NCBI GenBank assembly: GCA_019416265.1
Contig: DXXQ01000002.1
Coordinates: 1 to 28,008 of the forward strand
From: Clostridiales bacterium
Lineage (GTDB): Bacteria > Bacillota > Clostridia > Lachnospirales > Lachnospiraceae
Direction of reading: 5' to 3'
Length of the DNA stretch: 28,008 nt
The position numbers were made by a program, and so were the translations under genes. This document shows, in pieces, positions 7,264-12,946 of this stretch (its first letter is position 1; each line of letters opens with the position of its first letter). The notes beneath the pieces are model-generated. The model worked only from the letters and a program-made list of their open reading frames with translations, was not told the origin of the DNA and did not search any database.

Positions 7264-9126
7264 TTATTCCTCCTTACAAGCCCTGAGCACCGCTATGGTG
7301 CGTGGGCCAATTTCAATTTTCTTTTGATATCCCTTATTTTCCCCGCTTTCCGTGAGGAATCCATTCTCCAGAGTATCTGAAGTGTCGATGATTTTTTCCC
7401 AGGTCTTTCCTTCCGGAAGGTTCGGCAGGGCCACCTCACGGTTCTCCCAGTGGAAGTTATAGATCACATACAGGAAATCATCCTCTGTGCCGTCTTCCTT
7501 TTCTGCATAGGCGCCGCAGTAAAGAACAGCAAGCAGACGGGATGTATTCTCAGTGCTGCAGTACCAGGCCCGTTCTCCGTGAAGGGACACATCCGGGAAG
7601 CCTTTCGCCTTATAATCCACTCCCCGCAGCTCTTTTTCCATGTGAAGAATCGGATGTTCTCTTCGGAAAGCAATGGATTTTTTCACAAACTCCAGCAGCT
7701 TTTCGTTTTTCTTAAGCCCCTTCCAGTCAATCCAGCCAATGGGATTGTCCTGACAGTAGGCATTGTTATTTCCCGCCTGGGAATTTCCGATTTCGTCGCC
7801 GCCGTAGATCATAGGCGTTCCCTGGCTTAAAAGCATCATCAGAAAAGCGTTTTTGATCTGGCGCTCCCTGATCTGACGGATGTTCTGTTTGCGGCTCGGT
7901 CCTTCAAATCCGCAGTTCCAGGAAAAGTTATAGCTGCATCCGTCCTGATTTTCTTCCCCGTTTGCTTCATTGTGCCTGTAATTGTAGGTCACCATATCGT
8001 TCAGGGTAAAGCCGTCCTGGAAGGCCATATAGTTGATCACTGCATATTTGTCGTGATTTCGTTTGACACGCCAGGAAACTCCCGGGATCATATCTTCATC
8101 GCTTTTCAGGAAACGGCGCATATCCTGGAGAAATCCGGAGTTATATTCCGCAACGCACTTATTTCCTCTGCGTTCTTTCACCATGTTTTCATCAAAGCCC
8201 ATCAGCATGATCTTGGTATCGCTCAAAACTCCGTCTCTTAAAATGGCAGAAACAGGAACCCCGTCTCCTGTGAGATGGAATCCGTCTACATGGTAAAAAA
8301 GTTTCCAGAACTGCAGAGCCCGCAGGGCAAGAAAGGGATTCGTTCCCCCCGGAAAATACATTTCCATAATACATTCCATCCCTGCTTTATGAAGGGCTTT
8401 CATGAAATCCCTTACTTCTCTTTCCGGTTCCTTTGTTCCGCAATAGGATCGCTTGGGCGCATAGTAGCATCCTTCCTCATACCCCCAGTAATTAACTCTC
8501 TCCTCCATACATTTCCTGGAAACCATTCCCCTATTTTCCCCGGTCTTTTTTACTTCCATAAATTCGTATGCAGGCATCAGTTCAACGGCATTGATCCCCA
8601 GCTCCTGCCAGTAGGGAATCATCCCTGTGAGAGCCTTAAAGGTTCCTTTCGTTCCGGTGAAGCCCTTGGCAGCCTTTGTATAGCCGCGTACATGAACCTT
8701 ATAGAGGATCATCTCACTGTAGGGAAGGTTCGGTTTTTGATCTCCCTCCCAGTCATAGCTCTCCTCTGTCAGAAATCCGCAGCGCACCTTGTGGACGTCC
8801 TCCTCTGCCTCCGCGCCGAAATGCTCCCGTCCGCGGATGCTGTAGGCACAGGGGTCATGGACAACCTCGCCGTTTATCTGAAAATTGTATTCGTAATCTG
8901 TGTCTTTAAACTCCGGGAGAAACAGGGAATACACATCTCCGCATCTCCCTGCTTCGGTAAACGGAATAACCGTCGTCGGTTCCTTCGCCCTCTTCCTGTA
9001 AAGAAGGAGCGATGCCTCCGCGTCTTCCGGCGCCTCCAGAGCAAAGTTCATTCCGCCCTGCATCCTGTTTGCCCCCAAAATCAGCGGGCAGCCCGGTTCT
9101 GCCGGGATCATCTTATGGTCTGGCAT
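7264..9126 (-). CDS. GlgX/isoamylase-like GH13 protein, probably catalytically inactive
   Basis: A 620-residue relative of glycogen debranching enzymes (GH13 with an N-terminal CBM48). The N-terminal module spans about residues 15-105, and the GH13 barrel starts near YKVHVRGYT (142-150). The C-terminal GlgX blocks are well kept: DGFTLNDMVTYN, NEANGEENQDG, SWNCGFEGPS, LLSQGTPMIYGGDE and NNNAYCQDNPIGWIDW. The catalytic regions are not. Region I (DVVYNH in active enzymes) reads EMYFPG (255-260). Region II (GFRFD) reads GFHLT (282-286), lacking the nucleophile Asp. Region III has Met or Gly in place of the acid/base Glu (about 305-313). Region IV has QD instead of HD, with D371 kept. Regions I and II are only about 25 residues apart, so the B-domain is gone. 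The frame is intact. A glycan-binding or regulatory role is possible. Confidence 0.85.
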   Translation of the reverse strand: MPDHKMIPAEPGCPLILGANRMQGGMNFALEAPEDAEASLLLYRKRAKEPTTVIPFTEAGRCGDVYSLFLPEFKDTDYEYNFQINGEVVHDPCAYSIRGREHFGAEAEEDVHKVRCGFLTEESYDWEGDQKPNLPYSEMILYKVHVRGYTKAAKGFTGTKGTFKALTGMIPYWQELGINAVELMPAYEFMEVKKTGENRGMVSRKCMEERVNYWGYEEGCYYAPKRSYCGTKEPEREVRDFMKALHKAGMECIMEMYFPGGTNPFLALRALQFWKLFYHVDGFHLTGDGVPVSAILRDGVLSDTKIMLMGFDENMVKERRGNKCVAEYNSGFLQDMRRFLKSDEDMIPGVSWRVKRNHDKYAVINYMAFQDGFTLNDMVTYNYRHNEANGEENQDGCSYNFSWNCGFEGPSRKQNIRQIRERQIKNAFLMMLLSQGTPMIYGGDEIGNSQAGNNNAYCQDNPIGWIDWKGLKKNEKLLEFVKKSIAFRREHPILHMEKELRGVDYKAKGFPDVSLHGERAWYCSTENTSRLLAVLYCGAYAEKEDGTEDDFLYVIYNFHWENREVALPNLPEGKTWEKIIDTSDTLENGFLTESGENKGYQKKIEIGPRTIAVLRACKEE

Positions 9127-9888
9127 TTAATCTATCCCCCTAATCTTAAGTTCCACCGGACAGTGATCCGATCCAAGGATATCTGAATGGATATCTGCAC
9201 TCTCCAGATTCTCCTTCAGAGATGGGGAAGTAATAAAGTAGTCGATCCTCCATCCCGCATTTTTCGCCCTTGCCTGAAAACGATAGGACCACCAGGAGTA
9301 TCTTCCTTCCGCATCCGGATAGAAATAACGGAAGGTATCAATAAACCCGCTCTCTAATACTCTGGTGAAGCATTCCCGTTCCTCATCGGAAAATCCGGCA
9401 TTTCTGCGGTTTGTCTTGGGATTCTTCAGATCGATTTCCTGGTGGGCAACGTTGAAATCGCCGCAGGCAATAACCGGTTTCTTCTCCTGAAGGCTCAAAA
9501 GGTATGCCAGGAAATCTCTCTCCCACTCCATTCGGTAATCCAGTCTTTTTAACTCTGTCTGTGAATTCGGTGTGTAGACTGTGACAAGATAAAAATTTTC
9601 AAATTCCAGAGTAATGACTCTGCCTTCTTTGTCGTGTTCTTCAATACCAAGACCATAGCTTACATGAAGCGGTTCTTTTTTTGAAAAAACAGCCGTTCCT
9701 GAATAGCCCCGTCTGTTGGCATAATTCCAGTATTGAAAATATCCGGGCAGGTCAAGCTTTACCTGTCCTTCTGAACACTTGGTTTCCTGCAGGCAGAATA
9801 TATCCGCATCAAGCGCCCGGAAGGTTTCTTCAAATCCCTTCGTCAGGCAGGCGCGTATTCCATTCACATTCCATGAAATCAGTTTCAT
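9127..9888 (-). CDS. exoA: Exodeoxyribonuclease III / AP endonuclease ExoA
   Basis: A Mg-dependent AP endonuclease and 3'-5' exonuclease of the exonuclease III family, acting in base excision repair. The 253 residues are typical. All catalytic motifs are present: WNVNG (6-10), QETK with metal ligand E35, Y105 in the VYTPNSQ block, GDFNVAH (143-149, with D144 and N146), NAGWRIDYF near 210, and GSDHCPV with D241 and H242. The ATG has an AGGAG ribosome binding site and sits about 24 bases from a predicted extended -10 promoter. It is the first gene of the packed minus-strand run; the next gene's ATG directly abuts its TAA stop. Equivalent names are xth or exoIII. Confidence 0.96.
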   Translation of the reverse strand: MKLISWNVNGIRACLTKGFEETFRALDADIFCLQETKCSEGQVKLDLPGYFQYWNYANRRGYSGTAVFSKKEPLHVSYGLGIEEHDKEGRVITLEFENFYLVTVYTPNSQTELKRLDYRMEWERDFLAYLLSLQEKKPVIACGDFNVAHQEIDLKNPKTNRRNAGFSDEERECFTRVLESGFIDTFRYFYPDAEGRYSWWSYRFQARAKNAGWRIDYFITSPSLKENLESADIHSDILGSDHCPVELKIRGID

Positions 9889-9918
9889 TTTAAATCTCCT
9901 ATCCTGTTATTGGAATCT

Positions 9919-9927
9919 ATTATAACA
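9919..9927 (-). promoter_or_regulatory. Extended -10 promoter of the exoA operon
   Basis: The minus strand carries TGTTATAAT, a perfect -10 box with the TG extension. No good -35 box lies 16-18 bases upstream, which is tolerated by extended -10 promoters. The start site would be near 9912, leaving a leader of about 24 bases before exoA. It is divergent from the DUF1292 promoter, with about 30 bases between the two cores. Confidence 0.7.
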
Positions 9928-9958
9928 CAGACAGGACAAACACGCCATGTTTTTGGAC

Positions 9959-9987
9959 TTCACAAATCCTTTTTTTTCTGGTACAAT
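9959..9987 (+). promoter_or_regulatory. Sigma-A promoter of the DUF1292 gene
   Basis: The plus strand has TTCACA (9959-9964), a T-rich 17-base spacer and TACAAT (9982-9987), each hexamer one base off consensus. Transcription would start near 9994 and give a leader of about 88 bases. Confidence 0.7.
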
Positions 9988-10001
9988 CGAGGATAGGTTA
10001 T

Positions 10002-10032
10002 TTACTGTTGCAACATATGGCGTATGCAGTAA
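10002..10032 (+). promoter_or_regulatory. Stem-loop near the 5' end of the DUF1292 mRNA
   Basis: TTACTG (10002-10007) pairs with CAGTAA (10027-10032), and an inner CATA (10014-10017) pairs with TATG (10023-10026); six bases bulge on the 5' side. The structure starts within about 10 bases of the predicted transcript end, so it could stabilise the mRNA. It is too small to match a known riboswitch class. Confidence 0.35.
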
Positions 10033-10081
10033 CTATTTACCGAATGATTTACGAAAAACAGGAAAGAATGAGGATATTCCC

Positions 10082-10459
10082 ATGAGCGAAGAATTAAAAA
10101 ACGCAGGCTGCAGCGCAAGTGACTGCGCTTCCTGCTGTGACAGCAGCTGCAGCGGATGCGGCAGTTCTGACGAAGAGCACCGCACCATCACCCTGACTAT
10201 GGATGACAATACAGAAGTTGAATGTGCGATTCTTACTATTTTCCCGGTTGAAGATAAAGAATATATCGCCCTTCTTCCACTGGATGAAAACGGCCAGAAC
10301 CAGACAGGAGAGGTTTATCTTTATGTATTCTCCCGCACAGAGTCCGGCGACCCCATGCTTGCCAACATCGAGAGCGACGAGGAATACGAAAAAGCAGCCC
10401 TTGCCTTTGATACGATCGTGCAGAATGCCCAGGCTGCAGTGGATAACCAGGCTGAATGA
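10082..10459 (+). CDS. DUF1292 (YrzB-like) protein with a Cys-rich N-terminus
   Basis: The only plus-strand gene in the window, 125 residues. Residues about 31-115 match the DUF1292 family: an ITLTMDDNTEVECAILTIF strand segment, then EYIALLPLDE and GEVYLYVFSR. The family has no settled function. The first 30 residues are unusual, with six Cys at 10, 15, 18, 19, 23 and 26 (C-x4-C-x2-CC-x3-C-x2-C), which could bind a metal or form disulfides. In-frame ATGs further upstream, such as 9947, precede the promoter; the ATG at 10082 has GAGG eight bases upstream and starts the conserved protein. It is monocistronic, between its own promoter and a strong terminator. In other Firmicutes the gene usually sits near alaS and ruvX, not here. 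Confidence 0.88.
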   Translation: MSEELKNAGCSASDCASCCDSSCSGCGSSDEEHRTITLTMDDNTEVECAILTIFPVEDKEYIALLPLDENGQNQTGEVYLYVFSRTESGDPMLANIESDEEYEKAALAFDTIVQNAQAAVDNQAE

Positions 10460-10514
10460 TCATGCCGTACAGATTGTAACCGCAGATCCCTGCGGCTCTA
10501 TCTGAACAGATCCC

Positions 10515-10553
10515 AAAAGGGGACGCCGCTTTTCTTTGCGGCGTCCCCTTTTT
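10515..10553. terminator. Strong bidirectional intrinsic terminator
   Basis: GGGGACGCCGC (10519-10529) and its complement (10538-10548) form an 11-bp GC-rich stem with an 8-base loop. It is flanked by AAAA on the left and TTTTT on the right, so it has a U-tract in both directions. It ends the plus-strand DUF1292 gene and the convergent minus-strand fabV gene. Confidence 0.92.
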
Positions 10554-10584
10554 ATTATCCCACTCTCTTTCGAAGTCTCCGTCC

Positions 10585-11760
10585 TTATTCCCCAATAGGG
10601 ACATCCGGATCCACTTCTTCCTTGTAATTAATATTGTTATATTTAAACCCAAACATATTGTAGAAATCTTCCCAGTATCCATCAATATCACAGTAATCCT
10701 TCACTGTTTCAGTTGTCACTGCCTTCCAGCTTTCCCGTACTTTTTCCTGAACCTCTTCTTCCATTTCATAATCATCCATCCGGATAAATCCGTTCTCATC
10801 TGTCACAGGGCCGTTTTTTCCAAAAAGCTTTTCTGTAAAAAGTCTGGTAATCTGTTCAATACAGCCCTCATGGATTCCTTTTTCCTTCATGACCTTATAC
10901 AGAATCGCAAAGTAAAGAGGTACCACGGGAATAGCTGCGCTTGCCTGGGTCACCAGTCCCTTATTCACGGAAATGTAGGCTTTTACATCCGGATAAGCTG
11001 CATTGATCTCTTTCATAGTTTTGTGAAGATGCTGTTTTGCAGCGCCGATGGTTCCCTGATAATAAATGGGATATGTCAGCTTCGGTCCGATATAGGAATA
11101 TGCAACTGTAATCCCATTCTCTGCCAGAACCTCCTCTTCCTTCAGGACCCGGATCCACTCTGCCCAGTCCTCTCCTCCCATAACCTTTATGGTGCTTTGA
11201 AGCTCCTCCTCTGTTGCAGGCTCCACTGTCTTTTCCACAATCTCGTTTGTCCTCAGATCAAGACTCTTTTCCGTAAAAGCCTCTCCCGTTGTCTTCAGGC
11301 AGGAAGACCAGGCCACGCCTTCCCCGTCTGTTCTTCTGGGCGCAGCAAGGCTGTACACCACCAGATCCACCTTCCCCAGGTCTTCCCTGATGATCGCCGC
11401 TGTCTTTTTCTTGATTTCCCCGGAAAAGGCATCTCCATTGATGCTGCGGGCATAAATGCCTTTTTCCCTGGACATTTTTTCAAATGCCGCTGTATTATAC
11501 CATCCCGGAGTTGCCGTTCTCCTGCCGTTGGACGGACGCTCATACATAATCCCCAGCGTTGCCGCCCCGAGATTTTCCAGGGCGGAAATACGGGATGCAA
11601 GGCCGTATCCGGTGGAGCATCCGATGACAAGGACCTTCTTCGGCCCCTCTGCAGCGGGTTTTGACGCTGCAAATGCCGCCTGTCTGCGCACACTCTCCGC
11701 ACAGCCTGTCGGATGGGCGGTTGTACAGATATATTCTCTTACTTTTGGCTCTATGATCAC
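10585..11760 (-). CDS. fabV: FabV / Ter-type trans-2-enoyl reductase
   Basis: An NADH-dependent reductase that saturates the trans-2 double bond of enoyl-ACP or enoyl-CoA, serving the last step of fatty acid elongation or, in Ter enzymes, crotonyl-CoA reduction. The 391 residues match the family. It starts with the typical IIEPKVREYICTTAHPTGC, followed by the NAD-binding GCSTGYG (47-53) and the YSLAAPRR strand. The catalytic Tyr-x8-Lys is Y233 to K242, within two residues of the Y235/K244 reported for Burkholderia FabV. The start is GTG with GGAGG eight bases upstream; the frame remains open for 45 codons further, but that stretch covers the promoter. It is monocistronic. ACP or CoA preference cannot be read here. 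Confidence 0.95.
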   Translation of the reverse strand: MIIEPKVREYICTTAHPTGCAESVRRQAAFAASKPAAEGPKKVLVIGCSTGYGLASRISALENLGAATLGIMYERPSNGRRTATPGWYNTAAFEKMSREKGIYARSINGDAFSGEIKKKTAAIIREDLGKVDLVVYSLAAPRRTDGEGVAWSSCLKTTGEAFTEKSLDLRTNEIVEKTVEPATEEELQSTIKVMGGEDWAEWIRVLKEEEVLAENGITVAYSYIGPKLTYPIYYQGTIGAAKQHLHKTMKEINAAYPDVKAYISVNKGLVTQASAAIPVVPLYFAILYKVMKEKGIHEGCIEQITRLFTEKLFGKNGPVTDENGFIRMDDYEMEEEVQEKVRESWKAVTTETVKDYCDIDGYWEDFYNMFGFKYNNINYKEEVDPDVPIGE

Positions 11761-11835
11761 TTTTTTATCCTCCTTAAAGAACGTGCCTGTTTTCCTGTTA
11801 TTATTTTGTATTTTAAATGTTTTGATTTCCAAAGT

Positions 11836-11864
11836 ATTGTAGCAGATAAAATGCGGAACGTCAA
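11836..11864 (-). promoter_or_regulatory. Sigma-A promoter of fabV
   Basis: The minus strand has TTGACG (11859-11864), a 17-base spacer and TACAAT (11836-11841). The start site would be near 11829, giving a leader of about 70 bases. One arm of an inverted repeat (11849-11859) occupies the spacer. Confidence 0.8.
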
Positions 11865-11897
11865 GGATACTTTTTCTTTCCTTTAAGTTCCGCATTT
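11849..11897 (-). promoter_or_regulatory. 11-bp inverted repeat overlapping the fabV promoter
   Basis: AAATGCGGAAC (11849-11859) and GTTCCGCATTT (11887-11897) are perfect complements separated by 27 bases. A smaller AAGGA/TCCTT pairing lies inside. The repeat starts ten bases past the dut stop, and the distal arm is followed on the minus strand by only a short T stretch, so it may be the dut terminator. The same arm lies between the -35 and -10 boxes of fabV, so it may instead, or also, be an operator. Confidence 0.55.
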
Positions 11898-11906
11898 ATT
11901 TTTCCT

Positions 11907-12419
11907 TTATTTCGTGGTGCTTCCAAATCCTCCGTTTCGGATTCCCCGGGCATCGTCGTCTACCGTAATACCGTATTCTACGAAAATCCCCTGCATAAAG
12001 CCTGTTCCTGCCGGAATCGTCAGGGTCTTCTCTTCTCTGGTATCATTGGTCAGCTTGGCAAAAATATGCCCTTCATTGTCTGAATAAAAATAATCGCTGT
12101 CAATGATTCCCACTGTATTGTTAAGCTGAAGACGGTATTTAAATCCGAGACCGCTTCTCGGATAACATTTCAGCACCCATTCCTGATCCATTTCCACACG
12201 GATTCCCGTTGGAATTTTAATGGTTTCTCCCGGGTGAACAACGAATTCCACAGGCGCAAAAAAATCATATCCTGCGCTTCCGGCTGTCGCTCTTTTAGGG
12301 AGACGGATGGATTCATAGATTTCTCTGATCTTCTCCTGTCCCTCTTCCCCAAAGGTATCCAGCCAGTCCTCTGTGAATCTTTTTTCACTTACCTTATGAA
12401 ATCTGGCGATTCTCTTCAT
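11907..12419 (-). CDS. dut: dUTP diphosphatase (trimeric dUTPase)
   Basis: Hydrolyses dUTP to dUMP and pyrophosphate, keeping uracil out of DNA and supplying dUMP for dTMP synthesis. The 170 residues are slightly longer than typical trimeric dUTPases because of an N-terminal extension of about 40 residues (MKRIARFHKVSEKRF onward). Conserved motifs visible are motif 1 AGSAGYDFF (46-54), motif 2 PRSGL (87-91), motif 3 GIIDSDYF (104-111, with the catalytic Asp and the uracil-binding Tyr) and motif 5 RNGGFGST (161-168). The ATG has an AGGAGAGGA ribosome binding site. It lies 27 bases downstream of nrdG. Two adjacent deoxynucleotide metabolism genes at the end of the pnp transcript suggest joint expression. 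Confidence 0.95.
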   Translation of the reverse strand: MKRIARFHKVSEKRFTEDWLDTFGEEGQEKIREIYESIRLPKRATAGSAGYDFFAPVEFVVHPGETIKIPTGIRVEMDQEWVLKCYPRSGLGFKYRLQLNNTVGIIDSDYFYSDNEGHIFAKLTNDTREEKTLTIPAGTGFMQGIFVEYGITVDDDARGIRNGGFGSTTK

Positions 12420-12446
12420 GCTTCCTCTCCTGTGCTGTTATCTTTC

Positions 12447-12941
12447 TCAGTCCTCCTGGTGAAGAACGATCTCGTTTCTGCGGATTGTCTCAGGAACATT
12501 GATCACACGCTGGTTGGAGGAACCCTTCCACTTCAGTTTCAAATCCTTCTTCTGCACTTCAAACTCGCCGTCTACACAAACATCCAGATATTTCACGATT
12601 TCCTCGTTTCTGATCTCATCCCACAGGGAACCTGTGTAAAGCCAGATGGTTTTGTCCGGATATTTTTTTCTGATTTCTCCGGCAAGCTCCGTTACCTCAG
12701 TGATATTTGCCGGATGCAGTGGATCTCCTCCTGAAAATGTAATTCCGCTGATGTAATCTTTATCCAGTTCTGTAAAAATCTCTGCCCGCTCTGCCTCTGT
12801 AAACGGCAGTCCTCCGTTGGGGTCCCAGGTAATGGGGTTCTGGCACTCCGGACAGCAGTGATCGCATCCTGCTACCCAGAGGACTACACGAAGCCCATCC
12901 CCGTTCAACATATCGTCTTTGGTAATATTGTGATATCTCAT
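12447..12941 (-). CDS. nrdG: Anaerobic ribonucleotide reductase activating protein NrdG
   Basis: A radical SAM activase that forms the glycyl radical on class III ribonucleotide reductase NrdD. The 164 residues fit the family. The cluster motif C-x3-C-x2-C is C26, C30 and C33 in GCDHCCPECQNP, with an extra Cys at 29. The SAM-binding GITFSGGDPL block is at residues 65-74, and WLYTGSLWDE follows. The ATG is only five bases past the pnp stop and has a weak GAAG ribosome binding site, so translation probably depends on coupling to pnp. The partner nrdD is not in the window, although the two genes are usually adjacent. Other short activases share this fold, but the N-terminal RYHNITKDDMLNGDGLR is typical of NrdG. 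Confidence 0.93.
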   Translation of the reverse strand: MRYHNITKDDMLNGDGLRVVLWVAGCDHCCPECQNPITWDPNGGLPFTEAERAEIFTELDKDYISGITFSGGDPLHPANITEVTELAGEIRKKYPDKTIWLYTGSLWDEIRNEEIVKYLDVCVDGEFEVQKKDLKLKWKGSSNQRVINVPETIRRNEIVLHQED

Positions 12942-12946
12942 ACTAT

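Noticed and set aside
7264..9126. GH13-like gene as a decaying pseudogene
   Set aside because: No frameshift or internal stop over 620 codons, and strongly conserved C-terminal blocks argue for purifying selection on a non-catalytic role.
8275..9186. Plus-strand reading frame of about 303 codons opposite the GH13-like gene
   Set aside because: Shadow of the real minus-strand gene, extending across the exoA junction; no family similarity and no promoter.
9947..10081. N-terminal extension of the DUF1292 protein from ATG 9947
   Set aside because: That ATG lies upstream of the promoter -35 box at 9959, so it cannot be in the transcript; the ATG at 10082 has the ribosome binding site.
10870..11664. 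Plus-strand frame of about 264 codons opposite fabV
   Set aside because: Lies entirely within the well-supported fabV gene, and the codon pattern is that of the minus strand.
11761..11895. Upstream extension of fabV
   Set aside because: It spans the promoter and inverted repeat, and the family N-terminus IIEPK begins right after the GTG at 11760.
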